In this document: in pieces, positions 23,440-33,618 of the stretch | How the letters are laid out: each line of letters starts with the position of its first letter | How positions within the stretch are numbered: position 1 is the first letter of the stretch | Made by a program: the position numbers and the translations under genes | Notes under the pieces: generated by a model | The model's input: only the letters and a program-made list of their open reading frames with translations | The model's database searches: none | What the model was told of the DNA's origin: nothing | NCBI GenBank assembly: GCA_018883245.1 | Contig: VEQL01000009.1 | Location: 1 to 64,000, forward strand | DNA: 64,000 nucleotides | Direction: 5' to 3' | Source of the DNA: Chthoniobacterales bacterium | GTDB lineage: Bacteria > Verrucomicrobiota > Verrucomicrobiia > Chthoniobacterales > JACTMZ01

Positions 23440-26286
23440 ATGGCCCGAACCAACGAACCCGAGGACGCGGACTTGCGCGAGAATCTTTTCCAACGCATCG
23501 ACTGGTGGACCGCCTTGTCAGCGACGTTGGTCAGCGGTGCGGTCTATTTCTACACGGCGCAGCCGAATGTCGGTTTGCTGGATTCCGGAGAGTTTATCGC
23601 GGCGGCCCAGCACTTCGGTGTTCCGCATCCGACGGGCTATCCGTTGTGGACGCTGCTCGCGTGGCTTTTTCAACTCCTGCCAATCGGCAATGCGGCGTGG
23701 GAGGTCAATCTGTTCAGCGGGCTCTGCGGCGCGCTTGCGGTCGGGGCGACCACGCTCCTCGCCTCGAGCATGTTGCGGTGGATGATGCCGTGGTGGGGTG
23801 GAGACGGGCGCACATCCACTTTGCCCCAAATGATGATCGCGCTCATCGCTGGAAGTTGCGGGCTGCTGTTCGCTTTCAGCTTCTCGTTTTGGACGCAGGC
23901 GGTGATTGCAGAGGTTTACACGCTGCACGGGCTTCTCGTGGGGTTGTTCCTCATCTCGCTTTACTGTTGGGTCCGGCGGCCGCTGCTCGACCTTCCGATT
24001 CTTGCGACGTTTTTCACTTTTGCTTTGTGCATGAGCAACCACCACTTGACGCTGGCGCTGGCTCCTCTGCCGCTCCTGGTTCCCTTGCTCGTCCGCCGCA
24101 GCGTCTTTTGGGATGTGCTTGTCGCCTCGCTGGTGAGTGCCGCGCTGGTTTACCTCGGGTTCGCCTGGCTTTCGAACGACGCGACAACTTGGTCCACCGC
24201 GGTGCGCTTTTTCTACTTCGCGATGCTCGGCCTCATCATCCTGCTCGTGCTCAAGTGGCGTCGCGCTGACCTCAAGATCGTTTTGCTCGTCCCGGTGGCG
24301 GTTATTGCCGGTCTTTTGCCCTACGCCTACATGCCGTTGGCGTCTTCGACGAATCCTCCGATGAACTGGGGTTACACCAGCACGCCGGAAGGGTTCTTTT
24401 ACTCGATCAACCGCACGCAATACGCCGGCAGTCTCTCCGACCTGATCGTGCGCACGCTTGGAAAGGGCATGGGCACCGCTCCGGAGAAGCCGCCGGAGCC
24501 GCAGGATCCGGAGCGCGTCTCGACTTTGGAGATCGGGCGCGAGTTCGTTGCTTTTTACACCGGCAAGCTCATCGAGAACTTCACGCCGTGGTGCATCGTG
24601 GCTTTTTTTGCTTCGGTGCTGGCCGTTTTCCGTCTGCCCCTGCGTCAAAGAACTTTTCTTTACGTGCTGCTCATCGGCTTTTTGCTCGCTGCATTCTTGC
24701 AGCCCGTGATGGAGCGCACGGAAACAACCATCGATTCATGGTCGCTGCAGTTTCCGTATCACGGCTATGCCTATCTTCTTTTCGCCCTGATCTGCGCCGT
24801 CGGAACGGGTTACGTGTTGGCGCGGGCTGTGTCGGCGAGGCCCGCAATTCGCTACGCGGCATTTCTTCTGCCTCTGTTGCCCTTGTGGACTGGTATCCGC
24901 AACGCTCCGCTCTGCAGCCAACGCGATCACTGGTTCGGCTGGGACTACGGTCACGACATGTTGAAAGACCTGCCTAAGAACGCGTTTGTTTTCGGCGGAA
25001 CCGATCCCGGCCGCTTTGTGCCGACCTACATGATTCTCGGCGAAAGTTTCGTCGATCCGAAATATCGGCGCGATCCCGGCTTCGACCGCCGCGATCTCGT
25101 GATCGTCACCCAGAACGCGCTGGCCGACGCGTTTTACCAGAGATATATCCACGACCATTACGCGCCGGGGCGTCCCAAAGCCAAGGGCTGGTTCGAAAAA
25201 TGGCTGGGTCGCGACAAGCAGTATCCGCCGGATGACACAATCATGCCGAGTGAGCGTGAGCTGATGGAGATAGTCACCAAGGTGACCACCAGTCTTCCGC
25301 CCGGTGCGAATCCGCAGGATCCCAACGTCGGAATTCTATACCACGCCGCCATCGCGCAGTGGATTTTCGAAAAGAACAAGGACAAGCGCGACTTTTTCAT
25401 CGAGGAAAGCTTCCCGATGGAGTGGACTTACGCTTACGCAATTCCCAACGGGCTGAGTTACCGACTGAACAAGGAGCCTCTGCAAACACTGCCGCCCGAA
25501 GTTGTGGAGGAGGATTTCCGCTATTGGAACGCCTATGTGGACCGGTTGCTCGGCGACAAGAACTACCACGAGGATTTCGACGCCAAGCGCTCTTTTTCCA
25601 AATTGCGCAATTCCACCGGAAACATTTACCGCGCGCGCGGAATGTGGCCCGAGGCGGAGCGCGCCTACCGCCAAGCCTTGCAGCTCCACCCGAACAACAT
25701 GGAGTCCCTCGTGGCGCTCAGCGATATCCTCCGTGCGCAAAAGCGATGGGATGAAATGGCTGCGATTTGGGACAAAGCCATCGAGGGCGATCCGCGCAAC
25801 CGTGCGGTGCGCAAAGCCCGCCAACGGGTGGTGCGCCTGCGCGAAGCGGACCGTGAAATCGAGGTGCTGCGGGCAGACTTGGCCGCAAACCCGAACAATC
25901 CGGAAGCAGTCTTCAACTTGCTGCGTCTTTACATGGAGACCGGCCAAACCAACCTCGTGGATCAGCAGATCACGCAATCCATGCGCGACTTCGGCGAGAG
26001 TCCGGACTTTCTCAAGTTCGCTGTCGATTTCTGCAACAACAACGGGCAATGGAAGGCGGGCCTTGGTCCTGCACGCAAGCTGACCGCCGTGCAAACGAAC
26101 GATCCCGGTGTCTGGTTGGCTTTGGCTCGCTTCGAGTTCGCCAATCGCGAGATGAATCCTTTCCTCGAATCTGCGCGAAAGGCCGTTCAGTTAGGGGGCG
26201 TTCAGGCACGTGCCGCCCTGGCCAACGATCCGATGTATGCGATGATCCGCGGCACACCGGAGTTCCGGCAACTGATCGGCCAATAG
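23440..26286 (+). CDS. DUF2723 membrane glycosyltransferase-like protein with TPR tail, 948 aa
   Basis: Residues about 20-470 hold 10-12 hydrophobic helices with the GLLDSGEFIAAA and GVPHPTGYPLW motifs of DUF2723 (TMEM260-like protein O-mannosyltransferase family). The C-terminal third, from about residue 730, contains TPR-like helix pairs (IYRARGMWPEAERAYRQAL, ALSDILRAQKRWDEMAAIW and others). The family is thought to transfer sugars to periplasmic or extracellular proteins; the substrate here is unknown. The start is uncertain: a GTG at 23416 would add 8 residues, while ATG at 23440 fits well. It converges on the methyltransferase, with 6 bases between stops. Confidence 0.8.
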   Translation: MARTNEPEDADLRENLFQRIDWWTALSATLVSGAVYFYTAQPNVGLLDSGEFIAAAQHFGVPHPTGYPLWTLLAWLFQLLPIGNAAWEVNLFSGLCGALAVGATTLLASSMLRWMMPWWGGDGRTSTLPQMMIALIAGSCGLLFAFSFSFWTQAVIAEVYTLHGLLVGLFLISLYCWVRRPLLDLPILATFFTFALCMSNHHLTLALAPLPLLVPLLVRRSVFWDVLVASLVSAALVYLGFAWLSNDATTWSTAVRFFYFAMLGLIILLVLKWRRADLKIVLLVPVAVIAGLLPYAYMPLASSTNPPMNWGYTSTPEGFFYSINRTQYAGSLSDLIVRTLGKGMGTAPEKPPEPQDPERVSTLEIGREFVAFYTGKLIENFTPWCIVAFFASVLAVFRLPLRQRTFLYVLLIGFLLAAFLQPVMERTETTIDSWSLQFPYHGYAYLLFALICAVGTGYVLARAVSARPAIRYAAFLLPLLPLWTGIRNAPLCSQRDHWFGWDYGHDMLKDLPKNAFVFGGTDPGRFVPTYMILGESFVDPKYRRDPGFDRRDLVIVTQNALADAFYQRYIHDHYAPGRPKAKGWFEKWLGRDKQYPPDDTIMPSERELMEIVTKVTTSLPPGANPQDPNVGILYHAAIAQWIFEKNKDKRDFFIEESFPMEWTYAYAIPNGLSYRLNKEPLQTLPPEVVEEDFRYWNAYVDRLLGDKNYHEDFDAKRSFSKLRNSTGNIYRARGMWPEAERAYRQALQLHPNNMESLVALSDILRAQKRWDEMAAIWDKAIEGDPRNRAVRKARQRVVRLREADREIEVLRADLAANPNNPEAVFNLLRLYMETGQTNLVDQQITQSMRDFGESPDFLKFAVDFCNNNGQWKAGLGPARKLTAVQTNDPGVWLALARFEFANREMNPFLESARKAVQLGGVQARAALANDPMYAMIRGTPEFRQLIGQ

Positions 26287-26292
26287 GACCTT

Positions 26293-26979
26293 TCAGGCGG
26301 AGAACCGGAACAGGCTGTAGAAACCCTTCGGAGCGGTGAACAGCACCGACGCGTCCCGAAAACCGCCCGCCCGGGCCATGGCGCCGTATTCCTCCGGCCT
26401 TTCCGGAAAATCGGAGGTGCTCACATGCCTCCAAAGCTGTTCGCGTTGCACCTCGGAGAAATTGGCGTAGTCGGTGTCCATGCTTTGATGCCAACGCGCG
26501 AGGTAATCTTCCCGCGTTTCTCCGCCGCGTAGCACCGGTTCGAAAAGGTAAAGACTGCCGCCGGGATTCGTGGCCCGGTAGAGATGTTTCATCACATCGC
26601 CTTTCGTGTGGTGCTCAAAGTGATGCAGGGACAGCCCGAGGTAAATGATGTCATGGCCATGATGTCCGGTCCGCAGAAAACCCGTGAAGTCGGTCTCACG
26701 GAATGAGGACACGCAATCAAGCGCGGCCATATTGTTGCGCGCAAGCGCGAGGGCAGGGGCCGAGAAGTCCACTCCTGTGTAGGCTTCGACCCGCGTGCCG
26801 GCGAGGAGTCGCGAGGTCAATTGGGCGTCACCGCAGGCGAGATCGAGAAAAGTAAACGGTTTTGTCACGGCAAGCAGTTCACCGCGCAGAATTTCGCCGA
26901 CCTCGCGATGATGCAGGGTGTTCCGCTCGATGCAGAGCCGGTAGGTCTCCCAATGCGAAAAAAACGCGAGGACGTCCAT
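26293..26979 (-). CDS. SAM-dependent methyltransferase, 228 aa
   Basis: FLDLACGDAQLT (44-55) is the glycine-rich SAM-binding motif I, and a ternary acidic motif follows in the Rossmann fold. The domain is a class I methyltransferase and LLYRATNPGGSLYLFEP-type motif III is present. The substrate is unknown. The ATG follows the pyrE stop directly (TGAATG), so the two are coupled. Confidence 0.8.
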   Translation of the reverse strand: MDVLAFFSHWETYRLCIERNTLHHREVGEILRGELLAVTKPFTFLDLACGDAQLTSRLLAGTRVEAYTGVDFSAPALALARNNMAALDCVSSFRETDFTGFLRTGHHGHDIIYLGLSLHHFEHHTKGDVMKHLYRATNPGGSLYLFEPVLRGGETREDYLARWHQSMDTDYANFSEVQREQLWRHVSTSDFPERPEEYGAMARAGGFRDASVLFTAPKGFYSLFRFSA

Positions 26980-27552
26980 TCACTTGCTGCCCGGCTTTAT
27001 TGCTGGGGTGCCGGCCAAGTCCGGCGGCAGGGCATCGGGAGGAAATGTTTCAGGATTCATTTCGACAAGACCGGTGAAGGGGAAATTCATCGCGGGGAGT
27101 TGTCCGCCCGAGCGGTTCACCAGGCAGGCGGCCGCCACGACGGTGCCGCCGTGCTGTTTCACAATATCGACCGTTTCCATCAGGCGTCCGCCTCGTGTGA
27201 CGACGTCCTCGATCACAAGGAAGCGCTCGCCGGGTGCGATGGCGAATCCGCGCCGCAGCACGAGAGCGCCGTTGTCGTCCTTCTCGGCAAAAATGTGCGG
27301 CTTGCCGAGTTGGCGGGCTACTTCCTGTCCGACCAAGATGCCGCCGAGGGCGGGGGAAATCACCGTATCGAAGTCGGTCTCGCGCAGGCGGCCGGCCAGC
27401 TCGCCGCAGACTTGGTCCGCCACTTGCGAATCCCGGAGAAGCAGGGCGCATTGGAAAAATTCACGGCTGTGCAGCCCGGAGCGGAGGACGAAATGGCCGT
27501 GAAGCAGGGCTTTGGTTTTGCGGAAAAGATCGAGGATGTCGTTTTGGTTCAT
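26980..27552 (-). CDS. pyrE: Orotate phosphoribosyltransferase, 190 aa
   Basis: This enzyme makes OMP in pyrimidine synthesis. The PRPP loop FLVIEDVVTRGG is at 111-122, and the orotate-side motif SGLHSREFF is at 25-33. Length is a little short but complete. It overlaps the parA gene upstream by ATGA and is followed at once by the methyltransferase. Confidence 0.92.
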   Translation of the reverse strand: MNQNDILDLFRKTKALLHGHFVLRSGLHSREFFQCALLLRDSQVADQVCGELAGRLRETDFDTVISPALGGILVGQEVARQLGKPHIFAEKDDNGALVLRRGFAIAPGERFLVIEDVVTRGGRLMETVDIVKQHGGTVVAAACLVNRSGGQLPAMNFPFTGLVEMNPETFPPDALPPDLAGTPAIKPGSK

Positions 27553-28349
27553 GATGCGGGTGCGTTGACGAATGAAAGATCTGCTTCGTGGCGTTTGATG
27601 AATTCCGCGGCGAGTTCACCGTAGGCTTTGGCGCCGGTGCCGTGGGGGTCGTGCTCGAAAATGGTCCGTCCGAAACTCGGCGCCTCGCTCAAGCGCACAG
27701 AGCGGGGAATGACAGTTTCATAAAGCACCTCTTGGAAATGGTCGCGGACATCCTTGACCACCGCCTCGGACAAGTTGGTCCGTCGGTCGAACATGGTCAT
27801 GAGCAGACCGGAGAGCGTCAGCCCGGGGTTGGCGCCGGACTCGCGAATTTGGCCCATGACAAACATCAGTTTTCCGAGCCCCTCGAGTGCGTAGTATTCG
27901 CATTGCACGGGGACAAGGAGCTGGTCGGCGGCGACGAGAGCATTGGTCATCAGGATGCCCAGCGAAGGCGGGCAATCAAGGATGGCAAAGTCGAAGGCGC
28001 CCTCGTCGCGCAGCGGTTGCAACGCACGCCGCAATTGCTGCAGATGGTCCTCCATCCGCGCCACTTCAATTTCGAGTCCTGCAAGGTCGATGTTTGCCGC
28101 GACCAGCGAAAGGCCGGCAATGCGCGTGGGGGTAAGGCAGGAGCGGATGTCGGCGGCTCCGGTGAGGGGACCGTAAAGCGTGGGCGGATTCTGTGCTTCT
28201 GCGCCCACGGCGCTGGTGGCGTTGCCCTGCGGGTCAAGGTCGATGAGCAGGACGCGTTTGTTGCGTCTGGCAAGTCCGGCCGCGAGGTTGACCGACGTGG
28301 TGGTCTTGCCGACGCCGCCTTTCTGGTTGGCCACCGCGAGGATTTTCAT
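27549..28349 (-). CDS. ParA/Soj-type partition ATPase, 266 aa
   Basis: The deviant Walker A motif KGGVGKTTT is at 10-18 (signature lysine K10), Walker A' is near DLDPQGNA, and the ATPase fold ends in the usual C-terminal helices. No parB neighbour is present, so it may act alone or with a distant partner. The start at 28349 is used because earlier in-frame codons encode no ParA sequence. It is coupled by ATGA to pyrE and lies downstream of the amidase gene. Confidence 0.85.
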   Translation of the reverse strand: MKILAVANQKGGVGKTTTSVNLAAGLARRNKRVLLIDLDPQGNATSAVGAEAQNPPTLYGPLTGAADIRSCLTPTRIAGLSLVAANIDLAGLEIEVARMEDHLQQLRRALQPLRDEGAFDFAILDCPPSLGILMTNALVAADQLLVPVQCEYYALEGLGKLMFVMGQIRESGANPGLTLSGLLMTMFDRRTNLSEAVVKDVRDHFQEVLYETVIPRSVRLSEAPSFGRTIFEHDPHGTGAKAYGELAAEFIKRHEADLSFVNAPAS

Positions 28350-28427
28350 GACCGGAGTTTTTAAACCACGGACGGCACAAATGGCACGGATGGAATTTTT
28401 GGTCGGGTCGATCCGCGCCATTCCCGG

Positions 28428-29612
28428 TCAATTGTTTCCGTAGTGGGCCTCCAGCCCTTCGGCCACAGATCGTGCGTATTCGCGGAAGATGCTTTCGCGA
28501 GGCGTGCCCGCGACGATGCGAGCCCCGCGGTAATCGCCCAACTGGATGCGGTCGTGGACCTCGCGATTGTTCATCACATACGGCTCAAGGTAAATGACCG
28601 GGCACTCGAATAGGCGATTTGCGAGCAGGTTGCGCGCCCAGATGTAGGGCGAACCGCCAACGTTGATGGCGGAGTTCGAGAGGTAAGTGTATGGCGGTAG
28701 TCCTGTCGCTTGTGCCATGGAGCGTGCCACGCTGCGTGACAGGGCGACCTCTTCGTCGTAGGAACGGTTGAGCAGTTTGACCATGAGGTCATAACGCTGA
28801 TCCTCGTAGGCGAGTTCGTCCGGGCTGTAGCATCCGCTCACGAGTAGGTGCAGGTGGTTTTCGCCGACGAGCGTGGGGTTTGCGGGATCACCCCAGCCCT
28901 CGGCGTTGAAGTGCAGGGCCAGGACCAGATCGGGTTTGATGTGCTCGTTGACCTTCTTCGCTCGGGCGCGGATTTCGCCGGTGCGGTAGAAAAGACGTTC
29001 GGCCTCCGATTTGAGCGAAGCCGGTGTGATGCTCCGACCTTGGTCCCGCAGGGAGGCGGACGCCTCGCCGCGAAGTTGTTCCGGACGAAGTTTCGTTGCC
29101 GGCTTCGATCCTTCACGCGTGAGGTGCACTTTGGCGCCGCGGCTCTCGAGTTCCTGCTTGAGGAGGCGCGCCACCTGCAGCGTCATGTCCCCCTCGGTGA
29201 CCGGTTTGTTTGCGCCGATCTGGAACCATCGCTCTTCCATGCGTGCCCACGGGCCGCCGAGGTGACCCGGATCCAAAGCGATGACCATTCCGTCGAGACT
29301 CAGCCGCCTTTCCCAATACCGGGGCACGGGCTTGGCGCTATCTGCGCCGGGCGCAAACTCGAGACGGAATGGCGGCTTGCCGGCAGCTATCGAAACACAG
29401 ACTCCGGCGTTGTCGATTTTGAAATACTCGCTCCATCCCCCGCGCGGCGCGTAAACCTGCGTGAGCAGGCGGGTGAATTCGTCTTTTGTGATTGTGTGCT
29501 GGAATTTTCCGAGAGCCAGCCAGTCTGGTTGAGGGGCGAGCGGCGTGAGTTTCTGCGCGCAGGCGCAGGCGGCGAGCAGGAGGAAAGCAAAAGCGGTGCG
29601 GACGAATTGCAT
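28428..29612 (-). CDS. N-acetylmuramoyl-L-alanine amidase (Amidase_3), 394 aa
   Basis: A signal peptide ends in LLLAACACAQ, where LAAC could also be a lipobox. The Amidase_3 domain has the zinc ligands H117 in ALDPGHLGG, Glu140 in VTEGDMTLQVA, a histidine in LVLALHFNAEG, and a catalytic Glu in IYLEPYVMNN. It cleaves peptidoglycan in the periplasm. It lies upstream of parA on the same strand, with ymdB divergent. Confidence 0.88.
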   Translation of the reverse strand: MQFVRTAFAFLLLAACACAQKLTPLAPQPDWLALGKFQHTITKDEFTRLLTQVYAPRGGWSEYFKIDNAGVCVSIAAGKPPFRLEFAPGADSAKPVPRYWERRLSLDGMVIALDPGHLGGPWARMEERWFQIGANKPVTEGDMTLQVARLLKQELESRGAKVHLTREGSKPATKLRPEQLRGEASASLRDQGRSITPASLKSEAERLFYRTGEIRARAKKVNEHIKPDLVLALHFNAEGWGDPANPTLVGENHLHLLVSGCYSPDELAYEDQRYDLMVKLLNRSYDEEVALSRSVARSMAQATGLPPYTYLSNSAINVGGSPYIWARNLLANRLFECPVIYLEPYVMNNREVHDRIQLGDYRGARIVAGTPRESIFREYARSVAEGLEAHYGNN

Positions 29613-29656
29613 GGCGGCGAAAGCGGGGAATCTCTATGCCTTTCGGCTCGAAATCA

Positions 29657-30445
29657 ATGATCCGGATACTTTTTTTGGGAGACGTGGTCGGTGAACCCGG
29701 TCGCAAGGCTCTGACCAAGCGGCTGCGCGGCTTGCAGGAGGAGCTGTGCGCCGATTTTACGGTCGTGAACGGCGAGAACGCTGCCGGAGGACGCGGTATC
29801 AGCGGCAAGCAGTGCATCGAGCTGCTCAAGGCCGGCGCAACGGTGATTACCACCGGCGATCATGTGTGGGATCAAAAAGATTTGCCCGCCTACATTGAAA
29901 CCGAGCCGCGGCTGCTGCGGCCGTGCAATTATCCGGAAGGAACGCCGGGTTCAGGCTCGGTGGTGCTTGAGACGCCGAAAGGTCCGGTCGGCGTGATCAA
30001 TGTGCGCGGACTGACATATCTCAACCCGCCGTTGGACAACCCGTTCCACTCTGCGATGGCCGTGGTGGAAAAAATGCGCCAGTCAACAAAGGTCATCTTT
30101 GTCGATTTTCATGCGGAGACAACGAGCGAGAAAATCGCGCTTGGCCGTTACTTGGACGGCAACGTTTCCGCCGTTGTCGGCACGCACACGCATGTGCAGA
30201 CGGCGGACGAGCAGATTTTTCCCGGCGGGACTGCGTTTCTCTGCGATGCCGGAATGTGCGGAGCGGCAGACTCCATTCTCGGAAGGACCAAGGAATCCAT
30301 CCTCCGCCGTTTCCTTACCGGAATGCCGACCACGTTGCCCGTGGCGGGTGGCGCGGTCCAGATTTGCGGGGTGCAGGTCGATGTAGATGAGGCGAGCGGC
30401 CGCGCTACAGCGATAAGCCGAGTGCAGGAGACAGTGTTGGTCTGA
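29657..30445 (+). CDS. ymdB: YmdB-type metallophosphoesterase, 262 aa
   Basis: FLGDVVGEPGR (D8), NGENAAGGRG, GDHVWDQKD, VDFHAETTSEK and GTHTHVQTAD match the metallophosphoesterase family TIGR00282/YmdB, cyclic-nucleotide-related phosphodiesterases. The start at 29657 gives MIRILFLGD, the usual N-terminus; an ATG at 29636 would add seven residues. It is the last gene before a 400-base gap. Confidence 0.88.
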   Translation: MIRILFLGDVVGEPGRKALTKRLRGLQEELCADFTVVNGENAAGGRGISGKQCIELLKAGATVITTGDHVWDQKDLPAYIETEPRLLRPCNYPEGTPGSGSVVLETPKGPVGVINVRGLTYLNPPLDNPFHSAMAVVEKMRQSTKVIFVDFHAETTSEKIALGRYLDGNVSAVVGTHTHVQTADEQIFPGGTAFLCDAGMCGAADSILGRTKESILRRFLTGMPTTLPVAGGAVQICGVQVDVDEASGRATAISRVQETVLV

Positions 30446-30853
30446 ATTGGTGACACGCGCCTCAGGTGCCGGGACGGATCTTGCCGCGATAGATCGTGGT
30501 TGAGATATAGCCGAGCCATCAAACTCCGCCTCCACGCGCTTTTTCTGCTCGCATCTTTCGTATTGCCTCCCGCCTGTCAGAGCGACGAGCAGGCTCCGGC
30601 CAAGTTTTTGTCCCGCTGATCTTCCTCCGCTTTCTCAACAGACTCTTGGTGACCGGAAGTGTCGGATCTGTGAAAAACTCCTTTGACACAGGACAGCTTC
30701 AGAGGCATAAAGGTCGGACGCTGCGAAATAGTCGCGCAGTCCGCAAGCCGTGAATTCGCAAATCGGGCGGGTTGACGGTCGCGGGCTGCTTCGCCTTTTT
30801 TGACGCCGCGAAAATACACCGAAACCATCAACCTTAAATATTTTGCGGAATTT
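30446..30853. other. Gap of 408 bases without a secure gene
   Basis: The gap lies between ymdB and tRNA-Thr. It contains one possible tiny lipoprotein frame (30500-30619, listed separately). The last 60 bases are AT-rich (TTAAATATTTT) and likely hold the promoter of the tRNA-Thr-tuf transcript. A TTGACG is at about 30774, and a second TTGACG at about 30798 is too far from any clear -10. No hairpin with a T tract is seen. Confidence 0.5.
30500..30619 (+). CDS. Possible 39-aa lipoprotein-like peptide, TTG start
   Basis: Reading from a TTG at 30500, the peptide runs as MRYSRAIKLRLHALFLLASF, then VLPPACQSDEQAPAK. This is a basic N-terminus, a hydrophobic core and a lipobox-like LPPAC. Entericidin-type lipoproteins have this size. 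No ATG or strong ribosome site is seen and the frame ends at a TGA (30617-30619). It is a weak candidate that rests only on the signal-peptide look. Confidence 0.2.
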   Translation: MRYSRAIKLRLHALFLLASFVLPPACQSDEQAPAKFLSR

Positions 30854-30929
<76 letters not shown>

Positions 30930-30980
30930 GCCGCGCGCGGCGCAAAATTCGCAACACCAAACCAAAACAAACCAAGCACT

Positions 30981-32165
<1,185 letters not shown>

Positions 32166-32182
32166 TATCGGAGGACACGCAC

Positions 32183-32255
32183 AGGCCAGTAGCTCAATTG
32201 GTAGAGTAGCGGTCTCCAAAACCGTCGGTTGGGGGTTCGAGTCCCTCCTGGCCTG
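32183..32255 (+). tRNA. tRNA-Trp (CCA)
   Basis: Acceptor strands AGGCCAG and CTGGCCT pair fully. The anticodon arm GCGGT, loop CTCCAAA, ACCGT gives anticodon CCA. The T arm has loop TTCGAGT, and the discriminator base is G. CCA is not encoded. It lies between tuf and secE. Confidence 0.96.
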
Positions 32256-32291
32256 CTCTCCCGACCGCTCCGGCCCTCGCGTCTCCAGCAA

Positions 32292-32510
32292 ATGTTCCGC
32301 AAAGCCAAAACTTTCATCGCCGAAGTCCGCACCGAGCTGGGCAAATGCACCTGGCCGTGGGATCCGAAAGAAAAAGGATTCCGCCGGTTCAAGGAATTGT
32401 CCGACTCCACTGTCGTTGTCATCGTCGCAATGCTGATTTTGGGCGGATACATCGCGTTCTTCGACCTCATGCTCGTCAACGTTGTCGGTTGGCTGACCCG
32501 CCCGGCATAA
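32292..32510 (+). CDS. secE: Protein translocase subunit SecE, 72 aa
   Basis: The protein has one membrane helix (about 37-62) preceded by the amphipathic sequence FIAEVRTELGKCTWP, the SecE signature. It stabilises SecYG at the inner membrane. The start at 32292 is chosen so that it does not run into the tRNA. nusG follows nine bases later. Confidence 0.93.
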   Translation: MFRKAKTFIAEVRTELGKCTWPWDPKEKGFRRFKELSDSTVVVIVAMLILGGYIAFFDLMLVNVVGWLTRPA

Positions 32511-32519
32511 TCACGCCCC

Positions 32520-33104
32520 ATGTCCACCACCGCCCTTCGCATTCCTGCTCCGCGCGACCAATGGTTCGTCGTGCAAGTCCTCTCCGGCCAGGAGAAGAAA
32601 GTTTACGACAGCATCATCAAGCGGCTCAAAACCGAAGAGATGGGTGACTTGGTTTACAACGTGCTCATCCCGACCGAGCGCGTGCAGGAGATCAAGCAGG
32701 GCAAGAAGAGCGAAACCACGCGGAAGTTCTTTCCCGGCTACATCATCGTGAACATGCACCTTCTCGCCGAGGAGGGCGGCGTGGTGGATCGCACCTGGTA
32801 TTTTATCAAGGACACGCCGGGTGTCATCGGATTCGCGGGAACGAAGGACCGCCCCATGCCGATGCGGCCACGCGAGGTGGAAAGCATGCTGGCGCAGATC
32901 CAGGAGCGCGTGGATACGGTCAAACCCAAGGTTTCATTCCAAGTCGGCGAAAAAGTCAAAGTTGCCGACGGGCCGTTCCAGAACCAGACGGGTGTGGTGG
33001 AGGAAGTCGATCCCGACAAGGGCAAGTTGCGCGTGTCGGTCACGATCTTCGGACGCGAGACGCCGGTCGATTTGGAATATTGGCAAGTCGATCGGGAGGA
33101 ATAG
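32520..33104 (+). CDS. nusG: Transcription antitermination factor NusG, 194 aa
   Basis: The NGN domain begins [18 protein letters not shown], and a KOW domain ([20 protein letters not shown]) ends the protein. It binds RNA polymerase and Rho and links transcription to the ribosome. It sits in the secE-nusG-rplK order seen across bacteria. Confidence 0.96.
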   Translation: MSTTALRIPAPRDQWFVVQVLSGQEKKVYDSIIKRLKTEEMGDLVYNVLIPTERVQEIKQGKKSETTRKFFPGYIIVNMHLLAEEGGVVDRTWYFIKDTPGVIGFAGTKDRPMPMRPREVESMLAQIQERVDTVKPKVSFQVGEKVKVADGPFQNQTGVVEEVDPDKGKLRVSVTIFGRETPVDLEYWQVDREE

Positions 33105-33114
33105 GGGAATATTT

Positions 33115-33540
33115 ATGGCAAAAGAAGTTATCGGAACCATCAAACTGCAGATCGCCGCGGGCCAAGCAAATCCCGCGCCTCCGGTCGGCCCGGCTTTGGG
33201 CCAGAAGGGCGTGAACATCATGGCGTTTTGCAAGGAGTTCAACGCCGCCACGCAAAAGCAGGCCGGGGACATCCTCCCGGTGGTCATCACGGTTTACAAA
33301 GACAAGTCTTTCACGTTCATCACCAAATCGCCCCCGGCGTCGGTGTTGATCAAGAAAGCCGCCGGCATTGCAGCCGGGTCGAAGGAACCCAACAAGACGA
33401 AGGTCGGCAAGCTGAACAAAAAACAGCTGCTTGAGATCGCCAAGACCAAGATGAAGGATCTCAATGCCCGCGACGACGAGGCCGCGATGAAGATCATTGC
33501 CGGCACCGCACGCCAGATGGGCGTGGAGATCGAGGCATAG
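33115..33540 (+). CDS. rplK: 50S ribosomal protein L11, 141 aa
   Basis: The start [20 protein letters not shown], the [17 protein letters not shown] motif and the C-terminal rRNA-binding region (KMKDLNA and [17 protein letters not shown]) are all typical. It forms the GTPase-associated centre with 23S rRNA. rplA follows after a 78-base gap. Confidence 0.97.
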   Translation: MAKEVIGTIKLQIAAGQANPAPPVGPALGQKGVNIMAFCKEFNAATQKQAGDILPVVITVYKDKSFTFITKSPPASVLIKKAAGIAAGSKEPNKTKVGKLNKKQLLEIAKTKMKDLNARDDEAAMKIIAGTARQMGVEIEA

Positions 33541-33618
33541 AAAAACTACAACGCATCGCGCGCGAGCGCGGTGCAAACCGCAGGAGAGCCCGACGGCTCG
33601 CACGCACTGCAAAACAAC

